From assembly GCA_008704415.1 (NCBI GenBank), contig VXIS01000484.1, positions 1 to 26,036 on the forward strand: 26,036 bases of DNA. Direction: 5' to 3'. Shown one piece after another: positions 8,871-18,545 of this stretch. This stretch comes from Sphaerosporella brunnea (Eukaryota > Ascomycota > Pezizomycetes > Pezizales > Pyronemataceae). The notes beneath the pieces were generated by a model. It was given only the letters and a program-made list of their open reading frames with translations, made no database searches and had not been told where the DNA came from. Position 1 is the stretch's first letter. Each line of letters begins with the position of its first letter. The position numbers and the translations under genes are program-made.

Positions 8871-11800
8871 TCAATTGAGTTCATTCATGATATTCCTTAA
8901 AACTGGCCGTTTGCTTAAAAAGCTCATCCCGCTGGGTCTGCCATGTATCCTCTTCGGGGACCTGCCATTTCCTCTTTCAGGTATCTTCATTGCAGAATCC
9001 TCGGCGGTGGGGGACCCGCTTGGCTGGCGATGGTTCGACTCTGCTTCCGCTGGCAGGGTGTATATCCAACTGTTCCTTTCCATCAAGGTAACAAAGTCTT
9101 TGAGCGGGGCGTTGGAGCTCAATGTCGACTTCGAGCCTAAAATTATGAGCTTCGAGCGCGCTCTGGTGAAGGCAACATTGATTCGCCGCCAATCTCGGAG
9201 GAGCTCGCCCACATTCCCTTTATCGTTCGAGCGTACAAGCGATATTACAACAATCTCCTTGTCACGGCCTTGAAACTTATCGGCTGTGTGCATTTCCACC
9301 TTCTCACGGCGTTTCAGAATGCGTTGAATGAGCTTCAATTGAGAGCGGTAAACGGTCATCACTCCGATCGTCGTTGGATCAATCCCGCAGCTGAGAAATC
9401 CTTCAACAATCTCCGCTGCATTAGCAACCAATCACACAAGCACATTTAGGAGGGAATCACCTGGAATACTAGCTCGGCTTCAAGGCGGTTGACAGTTCTA
9501 TCACCCTGTTTTTCTTCTCGGGCTGGCAGATTGTCGGTGTCTATGAAGCAAGCCTTGACATTCTCGCAAAATAAGTCCGCTAGCCAACAACTTGAAGCGC
9601 AATTGCTGCTGTCTCGATGAAATTTTTCCAATCCTGCAGGATTTGGCAGTTTGAGTGCACGGGTTGCGACCTCGGCAGTACCGCATTTCAGTCGTCCAGA
9701 GTAAATGAGTTCATTGGAGAGTGTCATGATTTCCTGGCACATGCGGTATTGGTGCTCCAGATTGACCACTGCTTGAGGCTGAGCATCGGAAAGTAACTTG
9801 AAGAGACTGATATCGAGACCACCATCACGAGCCTCCTGATTTTTGACCAGAGGGGGTAGTTGATAGTGATCACCGACTAATATGAATGTCTCCGCAAGTC
9901 GTATTGGGCCAAGGCAGACTGGAAGGGTGATCTGTGATGCTTCATCCACAATGCAATAGTCGAACTGCCGATCACGAAAGAGAAGGCTGATTGGAGCTCC
10001 GTTAGCACGCAATGGTGGCCATGTTATAACAGGGAGAGCGTACTGATTGATGCCTAAACAGGTCGTGGCCACCACTTTCGGCTGATTAAAAGATGTGCGG
10101 ACTTCGTCCAACGATTTGTACCGGGCATCTGCCAGTTGAGCAAACCTTTGCACATCGGTATGAATCTGTCGGAGCACGATCAACATCGATAAGGCCGTAT
10201 TGACTTCCTTGGGGTTAGTGGTACCTTCGATCGATTACCCAGCCTCAACACGCCGAACTTTTCGTCCTTCATTTTCAACAAGATGTTGTCAACAGCAGTA
10301 TGAGTGTATGACGTTAACAAAACACTCTTGCCCTGCGACACCAATGCGCGAATGATATGGGAAAGGGTGGTCGTCTTTCCAGTCCCAGGCATTCCGAGGA
10401 CGAGTGCGTAATCACGCGCTGTATTGGTCAGTTGCCGCATGGGTGGGGGGAGGGGTGAGAAGGTACAAACCACTCATAACGGTGTTAATCGCACGCTTCT
10501 GGTCTTCATTGAGAGTCGAAACGCAATCAAGCTGATAAGCTGCAGGGTGCTCCTTAAATTCTGGTGTTTCAAGATCCACTATGAGACGACGATGCTTGCC
10601 AGCTTCCTTTGACATGAGCTGTATCAAATTGTTGCGGATTTTTGCCATGCCGTTGCTAAATTCGTCTCTGTCGATTCTAAAGAGAATAGTTTCCGTGACA
10701 TGGGGCGACGAATGAGGCTCGCATTGGTAGGTGGCAGGCAACTCGATGCCATCGAACACCTGGTGGCTCTCCTCATCGAAGTCTTTCTGTCGTCTCCGGG
10801 CGTTGTGGAGGCGGCGATCCACCTGTAGAGTGATTTCGGTTTTGCTGATTTGGAAAACATACCCAATCGCCAGTGCAATATGACCCTTCTCGTCAGAAAC
10901 GACAACAGGGTCGCCTTCGTTTATTTGGGATTCCAAAAAACTGAAATCAGCTGGGGGGGCAGCTTTTCGAAAGCTGTAGGTGTACCTGTTGATTTTGGGG
11001 TTGCTCTGATCAACCGCAATGAATTCTGGAACGATAACAAGTTTACCAAAACACCGCCCGGCAGCTTCTCGCTCCGGGCTTGTCATAGACCATAATTCCC
11101 TCCGGAGTTTAACAGTGTCTTTTTCTTCTTTTGAGAGCAGTGTATCCCAATGTTTGAAAAATGCCTTGTGCTTTTCATTGAGATGTGAGGTTTCGTCCTG
11201 AAATGTCTCGTGCACGCCGCTACTATTGGCATCGCCATCTTCAAGGAGCTTCGGCAACGGTCAGCGGATTTTGATAACTGGGCACATCGAGGTACCTTGT
11301 GACAAACGAAGCACGAGATTTTCGCGTAACATCTAGAGCAGGCATGCGGATCCTGCAGCATGTGCGGAAGACTTTCGCGCGATAGGATAAAACTAGCGAC
11401 ATGATTACGTTTAATAATCAACTCGCGAAGCTCGTTCCGGATTGCGGGAACCCGGATCATCTCGTTCGTTTCCAGATAGTAAAGCAATCCCCCGCTGACG
11501 TTTATGTCGTATCGATCTGACATGAGCAGCGTGTACAGCATTGTCTGCGCCCTATGCTCCATGGCTTCACTGCGTCCAGTCTTGAGCTCCAACGGAACAG
11601 TCAAAGTTTTTTCAGAACTCCCACTGGAACTTCTGCCAGCTTTCGGTTCAATGACTATCGCTTGAACAGTGGCGTCGATATTACCCTTCAAGCCATATAA
11701 TGGTGACCATATGCGCTCTTCGATGTCAAGAAGCTTATTTATGGCAATTATCGGGCTTTCCTTACCACGATGGTCCTTGACAGTGGCCTTTGCCTGTGCT

Positions 11801-13959
11801 GAATGAGTATCATCTTGTAGGTACTCGGACAGACCGTCGGTAACTTACATTAGGCTTCGATGAGATGAAAATATTCGCCCACTCTTGCAACAATGGAACT
11901 TTGGATTCGACATATGCGCCGGCTGTATTAAGCTCTTCTCGTAAGAAGTACAGACTTTCGATGTTATCTATGAGTATCCTGTCGGTGTGAAAGCGTAAGT
12001 TTTGGGTAGAAAAGTCGTGTTGTTCCAGCGCAGCCTGAAGCAAGGCGTGTAATACGTTGCCGTAAACCATCGCTTTGCTTGGTTCACTGGTGGCCTTGAC
12101 CCGCTCCTGAAGAACCGCTTTCCTCAAACAGGAGACTGTGTCTGCAACCGTTGTTGCCGAAACAAGAAAGTCAGGGTTGACAATAATGTAGTTGTGCTTG
12201 TTATCAACAATGCAGGCACCACGCTGGTCAAAACTTCCCACGACATGTATGAGTGCTCCAGGAGATATGACGGTTTCTGCAAACCAGGAGTCACGGAGGA
12301 ACACTAGAAACAGTGCTTCAGTCAATACGTCTTTCACTCGTAGTATCTGTCGAGGAATTAGCACAGTGCAAACCCAAAAGATGTTGCAATGTGAACAAAC
12401 CTTTTGCTGCATATGGGATTTGCACGCTTCCAATTGATAGGAACCTTCAAAGACCTCTACTACTTCGTACCTTTGCAATCTATTCCTCAAACGATCTCCC
12501 TTGCCAACAGTCAATTTACCGACGCAGAGCCAGAGTCCGTTCCAACTGGGGACCATCGCCTACATCATTGGATGGCTGATCGTACTGCGCAACCAGCTGT
12601 TCGAATTCGATGCTTCCAAAAACTTCGTCATACTCGTCAAATTCATTAAATTCATCCAGGACAGGCGGACTGTCAACTGGCACAGGAGGTTGCGGCGAAT
12701 CATGAGATTGCGCGGCAGAAGCGGTGCGCTCAATCTCCTCCACCTTCTTGAGGAATTCCATGTCGATGTCGGCATCATCAAAATCTCCATAATCCTCGGA
12801 GTCAGAGTCACCAGTGGCTTGAACACTGGTTGATGCTAGAGTGCCTGCGTGCTGAGAGCGTCCTGGCAATAGCGGCGATGAGGGAGGCATATCTTCATCC
12901 AACTCGTTTGCGGATGAAGATACGGGCAGAGAGAAGGGTTTGCTTGCCGATTTGGTCATATTTTGCTTGACCTGATCCAACAGACTCACAACGCGAGCTT
13001 GGCGCGTCCGCTTCGTCAGGTTAGGACCTCGGCCGGAAATCTCATCGCCAGATGTGGTTGTATCTGCATCACGAGTCCATTCAAAGGATGCCGTTTTCCT
13101 CCTTTTGAGCCGAGTGTGAACAGTCACAGCATCTGAAGGTAAAGTAGCTGCCCGCCGAAGATTGGAAGGCGATATGTCGACTCCTTCTTGGGCAAAAAGT
13201 CGAGTCGCAGGGTTGGCAGCTTGTTGTGTCGACTCATCGGAATACCTTGCAGTTCCATATTTCTTCCAAAGCTCCATTGCAGGATCTGCGGTTGAGGAGA
13301 TCGCGGAAGAGGAGCCGCCATGCTGTCGCCTAGAAGAGGGCGTGCGTACAGGCGCGGGGGAGCTGCTGGCACACCGTTTAGGCGGCCTGGTCCCTGGCGT
13401 TGATCTTGCCCAAGTGACACGTGCTTCGTTCCAATCCTCAGGTTGGCTGTCCGGGTACAGCAGCTTCTCTTCAGGATCGCTGAGTAGCTCGGTTATATTC
13501 AATCGGGGCATCGGGGTTTGAGGGGGGTTTTCCAAAGACGCAATTTTCGAAGGTCTGCGTGGTGTCGGCAATTGCGACTTTCCAACTTCGCTAGTGATGG
13601 TCTGTGAAGGAGTAGGGATCCGGCTTCCCTCGGACGGAGAATCGAGAAGATTGGTAGAGCAGGCTGCCCCTCGGATTTCCGGCTTCTGCGGTGTGGCAGG
13701 TTTGGTGAATCCAAATGCGCTCAGTTTTGACTTTGTCTCGGAGGACACGGGAAGAGAAGACAGATCGCGGCCAACGCTCCTGGCCGGTTGGTGATTACTG
13801 TTGGCTTTGCGGGGGTAACTTGACTTGGGCTTGAGAGTATCAGCTGATGTATGCTTACAGAACATCGTCTTTTAGTGGGACGGGCGGTGGACGCGGCGCA
13901 ATACATGCCTTCTTCGAATGGTCTTGCTCTAGAAAGCCCTTGGTGGGTCTCCGAGACAT
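8871..13959 (-). CDS. DNA2: DNA2-type replication helicase/nuclease, nine exons
   Basis: DNA2 trims long Okazaki flaps and resects broken ends, acting with RPA in the nucleus. Spliced model (minus): 13959-13859, 13818-12520, 12479-12401, 12346-11849, 11793-11296, 11248-10471, 10418-10225, 10165-9461, 9410-8871. That is 4692 nt, 1563 aa, open throughout. The N-terminal ~465 residues are low complexity. RYEVVEV (~470) opens the conserved part. The RecB-like nuclease has H593, D699 (GLKGNID), E728/K730 (PLELKTGR) and Q742..Y746. The Fe-S cysteines are C566, C811, C814 and C820. The SF1 helicase has GMPGTGKT 1093-1100, VDEAS 1222-1226, GDHYQLPP 1247-1254, QYR 1288-1290, [11 protein letters not shown] 1426-1436 and [11 protein letters not shown] 1459-1469. 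Introns are GT-AG; the last acceptor (CGGAG, 9411) and the first intron are the least certain. If exon 1 is wrong, the start would be the ATG at 13865. No stops interrupt it, unlike every element around it. Confidence 0.93.
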
Positions 13960-14020
13960 TGTCGGATAAATGATAGAATGAGGCGGTGAGGGCAAGGAAA
14001 GAAAGAAGCAGTGTGTAGGA

Positions 14021-14233
14021 CTAAGCAAAAGGTTCAATTGATCTGGCAAAATGTTGCTGTGTTGCTACCTGCGTTTGCTGTGGTTGTTGTTGTTGAGGGC
14101 TGCCGAGATCCGTTTTACTCGACTCTCGCTTGTTGAGTATAGCCCAACTGGTACCTGATGATTCAGAACTTTCAGAAGCACGAACGGGCTCGAACACGAA
14201 AGAGAGAAACGTGTCGGATTGATGATCTCCCAC
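14021..14233 (-). other. Q-rich 70-codon ORF upstream of DNA2 (uORF or exon)
   Basis: The ORF starts with ATG, stops 61 nt before the DNA2 ATG, and is on the same strand. It has a Ser/Glu-rich middle and a glutamine run (SPQQQQPQQTQ). I recognise no family. It could be an upstream ORF in the DNA2 leader, an extra 5' exon, or chance. A GTAGCA donor-like site after the Q run would allow splicing within the leader. Confidence 0.3.
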
Positions 14234-14413
14234 GCAGAACTCTAGCTGCTCTGATTCTGGGGTTCATAACCCGTACTCTACTTTGCTGCTCCAGCTTGCT
14301 CTCCTCGCCTCAAAAAGCCAAATCCCGCCCGGGTAACGTCCAATTCTACCAAATAAAAAGGCAGAGTTTTGGCGAAATTTGTGCCAGTGGGTTGATTAAG
14401 AACTCGAATTGTA

Positions 14414-14492
14414 CTCGCGTTTCCCAAAAAAGATCGAATCACGTGATTTTTTTCTGAGCCAAAACTTCTTCAATCTTTTTCGGAAACGCGAG
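14414..14492. promoter_or_regulatory. Inverted repeat with CGCG ends and central CACGTG
   Basis: The left arm CTCGCGTTTCCCAAAAAA (then GAT, to 14434) and the right arm 14473-14492 (ATCTTTTTCGGAAACGCGAG) are near-perfect inverted copies separated by 38 bases. The palindrome TCACGTGA (14439-14446) lies between them. It could be a pair of oppositely oriented factor sites or a hairpin. It is about 455-530 bp upstream of DNA2. Confidence 0.45.
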
Positions 14493-14785
14493 CAGACCTT
14501 TGCTCAGACTCTAACCCTTTCGCGACCTAACGCAAGTGAGATCGCTCATTCGTGGCCAATAGAACTAGAGGCTTCGCGTGTGTGGCTCAGAAAAACCCTG
14601 AAGTTGGGTTGTTTGCTACACGTTAGGTATCCGGCATCAGTAGTTGTGTAAGCGCGTATGTGCAGACACACAAAGCTAGGATCCTGCACTAGAGAAAATC
14701 ACGGGTTTAATGCAAGCTAAAAGCTAAATGTGTCCTCTTCGCCTTGTTCCTCCATAGAATTTTCTCAATCTGAGAGGTGGGTGTA

Positions 14786-14800
14786 TGGTTGGGGACACCT
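14786..14800 (+). repeat. Terminal inverted repeat of the DDE transposon (transposase 3' side)
   Basis: TGGTTGGGGACACCT, preceded by the target duplication TA. It is an exact inverse of 18237-18251. Confidence 0.9.
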
Positions 14801-16772
14801 TAAAACGGAGTGCCAAAAGCCACCTTTTGCACGCGAATATATTAAATCACAACAACACCTAAAATTAAAGGGGTCCTCTACAGCGATAGATATGCTGCTG
14901 GAGAAGCCGTGTAGTGAGCTTAAAATAAAAAAAACGGGTTGTGGGGTTGGAAAATTACGAGATTTGTGGGAGCATTTTGTATGGGCCAACCCTGACCTTG
15001 TCGCGTAGATTGGTAGTACAACCATACCTTTTTGGGTAAGAAATTGCCCGATCGGGATATTCGAGTGATTCTCTGTGAATTTTATTTGTATTTCCACAAG
15101 GTACAATTTTGACTTATCTACAACCTGACGGTGCCCTTTGTACACCCGCTGCGTGAACTCCTTAGTACCATAATCATATCCCTCGCTGTACGCTTCCATT
15201 ACCCGCACACAGTGGTTGAAGTAGCGGTGTATAGCAGTAGTTGATACTGAGTCCAAAGCGGCAGCAAGAACAGTTCTCAGCCCTTTCAGAGAATATTCGC
15301 AGTGTTCTCGTGCGTAGTACTTAGTTGCGCACCAATACCACTCAATAAAGTTCAGCTCGCAGTGAAACTTGGGATAGAAAATAACTTCATGATTAAACTT
15401 CAAGATTTCCTCTTGAAGTTTACCCTTCTGTTCTTGGAAGTCCCGCTGCGCAGCCATAAGAGCTCGTGCACAACATCCACCTGCTACAGTGGGGTCGCAC
15501 CCAGTCTGACCGTTCGTCGTAGGACACACTTTGATCATTTTGCGTCCGTCGCTGCACCGACCACTGGCCGGCCACAGCTTACGTTCTCGTAAAACAACTT
15601 CCAGCCCCTTGGGGAGACTTCCCAGGGAAACGTTCGGGTGATTCTCAGGAAAGATCATCGATTGGGGCATGCGGCGGTTGTAGTCGAAGCCTTCTCGCAT
15701 TTTTGGTTGTTTTCCGCCGGGGTGTAGACCCATTTTAGCAGCGTTAAGAGCCTGCTCGGAAAACACCTAATAGTTGGAGGCATTATCAAAGGCAAAGAGT
15801 GCTTGACAGCAAGGAAATGCGTAGCGAAAGATAGGTATAGCCCGCTCAACTGTTTGTTGAACCATATGCTCACCGGTCCAATACCCCCCGTTCTTCTTCA
15901 CAAACTTATGTAGCACCATCGCTTCTCTGATTGGCTTTCCTCCATCCAGCTTAACCCACATTGGATCTTTCATGAGCTCGCTGTCTGGTATTGCATCAGG
16001 TACCTTCTGCCTCCCACCGGGTGTAAGAAAGCCGGAAACCATAATGCCATTGCCCTTATTTTTTGGAAACAGTGGTTGATGACAAGCCAGCATCCACCCT
16101 TTCTTCTTTCCATCGTTTGCATTGAATGTGGACTCATCGTGAGTGACAAAGACCAAAGGCTTTTCACCTGGTCTGAGCCCCTGGGGCAACTTCCAGTTAC
16201 CTTTTTCGTGGAAAATCACAAGGCGGCGCTTGAGCTTATTCCAGCAAGGGAGGAAAACCTGCTGCCGGTAGAAAACCACATCTTCTCGCTCATGTCCATC
16301 AACATATACCCCTTTGGTATACCGTCCATACACCAAACTCAGTCGTTTTAACCACCTCCTGGCAGTTCGCACCCTTATCCTGTTCCCGCTTGTACCAAAC
16401 CGCAAGATTTCTTCCACCACTTTAGTCGCACGCTCGGAATCGAGGTAATCCCCTACTACTTTTGCTAATGAATAGGCGGTAATGTCTGAACAGATAATCA
16501 GCGGTGTTTAATACACTCATGCGAAGACACACATACCTTTTCCAGAACGTTCTGATAACCACTCCCTCACTGCTTGCTCTACACCTTCGTCTTAAAACCA
16601 CGATCTGGTTTTTGTGTAGCACCCTCTCTTCCCTTCGGGTATTACACCATACTCCATCCACTCCCTCTCCCAGGAACGATGCGTCGTGCAAAATAAATCC
16701 CTTTGCCATAACACCGTGCTACCTGCAGCGCCAGTCACTCGCGGGTTTCACCCAGTTGCTTGGACTTTTGTA

Positions 16773-17174
16773 CTATGGCGGCCGAGTGCCAAGTCAAAAA
16801 AATTCTGATTGGCCAAAGCAACGCCGTAAGCAACGAAGTGAATAAAATGATGATTCCGTGATGGGAATGCTTTGTTGCACTGTCTGTGACTAGGAACAGA
16901 GCCCGCTGGGGGTGGGGCAGAAAGGTGGTTGCGACTTGGCATTGTGCGGCCATGCGGACCCATGTAGCGCAGCGGGAGTGCGATGCCTGGCGGCGTTTCT
17001 TCACCTCTGATAATACCACGACCCTCCGGCAAAACAGCTAGCCCGCGGTTACGCAGTTATATGCGAGGTCAAGGAGAATTCTAATGGCTTAATATTGAAT
17101 TTATTTCTCTTCGCTGCTTTTTGCAGCGCTGCAGCCAATCAGAATTTTTTTGACTTGGCACTCGGCCGCCATAG
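16773..17174. mobile_element. 402-bp MITE with perfect 41-bp TIRs
   Basis: The left end (16773-16813, beginning CTATGGCGGCCGAGTGCC) and the right end (17134-17174) are exact inverted copies over 41 bases. TA flanks each side (16771-16772 and 17175-17176). It has no coding capacity. Removing it with one TA rejoins the transposase frame exactly (codons ..CAC ATA CAA AAG..), which proves it is an insertion. Its termini do not match those of the surrounding transposon, so a different TA-targeting transposase moved it. Confidence 0.92.
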
Positions 17175-17879
17175 TATGTGGAGAAAGGCGAGAACAGCCT
17201 AGTGCCGCATTAGATTTTGTGCATTCATTCCTATTTTCTTGGACTCAATCTTCTTTTTATTGATTTAATTGCGGCCTCCCTTTCATTTCTCTGCCTTTCT
17301 TCTGTAGATATGCGGGGCGTCACGCAACCGAGGGTGACTGGATTAGCTTGCTTTCCGCCGGGGCGCTGAGAGTAGTGTTCCAGCGTGTGGGTATTTTTCG
17401 CAGCCCCTTGAAGCTCCTTCGAATGTTTGACTTGTCTTTGTAATGTACGGATGCAAGGCTCGGCGCTGCGCTAGTAGTGAAAGGTGGTGGTGTTGTCCTG
17501 AAAGGCATCGTATCCGATCTGGCGACTGCTTGCCATTAAGACCTCCATCGCCAAAGTGTGTACCTCAACAGGGTCCTCCTCTTCATTATCAGAAATCTCA
17601 CAGTCTTCCTCTTCCTCTTCCTCGTCCGGTTCATCAGAATCTGATTGTTCAAGTTCTGAATCCTCTTCAACACCGACCCGCGCAAGCAGATCCTCAGGTA
17701 GATCCAAATCATTGAATTCTGGCCGCTCCTCCTCTTCGCGCAGCCGCTCCTCCTCTCTTCACAGCCGCTCCTCCTCCTCTCTCTTTAGCCGCTTTTTTTC
17801 CCTCGCAGCCCGCAACACCTGCTGCCTCTTATTCCCTCTTCCAGGCATTCCTTGAACCATTGTGACAGATGGATGACTC

Positions 17880-18020
17880 GGCGACAGACGCTCGGCGCAA
17901 GGCTCGGCAGACAGATGCTCGGCGCAAGACTCAGCAGACAGATGCTCGGCGGACAGATGCTCGACGGACAAATGCTCGGCGCAAGACTCGCTCAGCGCAA
18001 GACTCGGCGGACGCTCGATG
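17880..18020. repeat. Minisatellite in the transposon's 5' leader
   Basis: An imperfect array of the 15-mer GACAGATGCTCGGCG (variants GACGG.., ..CGACG), alternating with a 12-mer like CAAGACTCGGCA. It lies 230-370 bp inside the 18251 end and before the likely transposase start. Read on the minus strand, it would encode SAEHLSAEPCAE-like repeats in frame with the transposase, so it may be either leader or an N-terminal extension. Confidence 0.8.
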
Positions 18021-18236
18021 GAAAACCCAGGCTACAGATACTATTAGCATCTAGTTGTTTACTACAGGTACAGGTAGCCCGCTCAAGAACATTACCGCGT
18101 TTCCTTCAGATTAAGAGCAGTGCGGTCGCGTGTTTTGAGTGCTGGCACGTTGCTGGGAGAAGCTTCACGGCCGCGTATTCAGGTGCTTAGTAACCGCTTT
18201 GTAACCAGAATGAATGTCGCGAGTTACACAGTGACT

Positions 18237-18251
18237 AGGTGTCCCCAACCA
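18237..18251 (-). repeat. Terminal inverted repeat of the DDE transposon (transposase 5' side)
   Basis: AGGTGTCCCCAACCA on the plus strand, followed by the target duplication TA. It is an exact inverse of 14786-14800. Confidence 0.9.
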
Positions 18252-18253
18252 TA

Positions 18254-18545
18254 GTGGTATGTAGACGTCTAAGTCTATTCGTGGTCCAACCCGGGGTGTC
18301 TATCTAACTAGCAACATCAGTGTCACTCGACACGTGACCTAGCCCTACAATAACTATCACTTGACCTGTACCCGCACCCTACACCACTCTCATCCCCTGA
18401 AAACAAAGCCTTTTTTTTAACCCAAAGCCCCGTCCCCACAAATAACATTTCCCCACTCATCGTGTAGGCACCTTCTTATCACAAACACTGCCTTTTCCAC
18501 TGGCATTCATCTATATATCCTCAATCCGTTTGTTTGATGAAATGC
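18254..18545 (-). repeat. Putative LTR start and polypurine tract of chromovirus 1
   Basis: On the minus strand, downstream of the chromodomain stop at 18546, a purine-rich GGGGATGAGAGTGG (18397-18384) is followed at once by TGTAGGGTGCGGG. This is the usual layout of a polypurine tract and an LTR beginning TG. The LTR would run from 18383 to the transposon boundary at 18253. No second copy is present to confirm it. The remainder to 18545 is non-coding. Confidence 0.4.

Larger units (their letters stand above)
13960..14785 (-). promoter_or_regulatory. DNA2 upstream region
   Basis: This 826-bp stretch separates the DNA2 start from the DNA transposon. It holds a Q-rich 70-codon minus-strand ORF (14233-14021), a 20-base inverted repeat (14414-14434 and 14473-14492), an octamer TCACGTGA inside that repeat (14439-14446), and further CGCG words at about 14520 and 14573. 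In fungi, CGCG-centred boxes mark G1/S (MBF/SBF) control of replication genes and CACGTG is bound by bHLH factors. Their use here is inferred. Confidence 0.45.
14786..17860 (-). pseudogene. DDE transposase, degraded, interrupted by a MITE
   Basis: The likely start is MVQGMPGRGNKRQQ (17860). Next come a charged coiled segment (REEERLREEEE), an acidic stretch (DSDEPDEEEEEED) and a basic region (FHY-stop-RSAEP). After the MITE the helical DNA-binding part continues (LALQVARCYGKG; REWMEYGVIPEGKRG). A 51-nt intron (16536-16486) leads to RVRTARRWLKRLSLVYG. The catalytic triad is visible: VTHDESTF, ALFAFDNASN and YPKFHCELNFIEWYW. The last is comparable to the SPDLNPIE..W box of Tc1/mariner. In-frame stops are at 17761-17759, 17473-17471, 17201-17199, 16737-16735, 16594-16592 and 15769-15767. 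One-base shifts lie near 17255 and 16660. The final frame runs through the 3' terminus with no stop of its own. I recognise this as a widespread fungal DDE endonuclease family but cannot name the subfamily. Confidence 0.88.
14786..18251 (-). mobile_element. Tc1/mariner-like DDE transposon with 15-bp TIRs and TA duplication
   Basis: The termini are TGGTTGGGGACACCT at 14786-14800 and its exact inverse at 18237-18251. Each is flanked outside by TA (14784-14785 and 18252-18253), the target duplication of the IS630/Tc1/mariner group. The total length is 3466 bp, including an inserted 402-bp MITE, so the ancestor was about 3.06 kb. The transposase is on the minus strand. Both ends and the single gene are present, but the gene has at least six premature stops and some frameshifts, so it is immobile by itself. 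Confidence 0.9.

Noticed and set aside
8755..9273. 172-codon plus-strand ORF
   Set aside because: It is antisense to the last DNA2 exon, whose minus frame contains helicase motifs V and VI.
17861..17971. Upstream in-frame ATG at 17971 as the transposase start
   Set aside because: It would add only the minisatellite-encoded repeats. The ATG at 17860 starts the basic, family-like N-terminus. The question stays open and is noted in the minisatellite entry.
17880..18020. CRISPR-like short repeat array
   Set aside because: The units are contiguous with no unique spacers, in a fungal transposon leader. It is a minisatellite.
17556..18054. Plus-strand Ser-rich and Asp/Ala/Arg-repeat ORFs
   Set aside because: They are the reverse-strand shadow of the acidic transposase N-terminus and of the minisatellite. 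The minus strand has family similarity and the plus strand has none.
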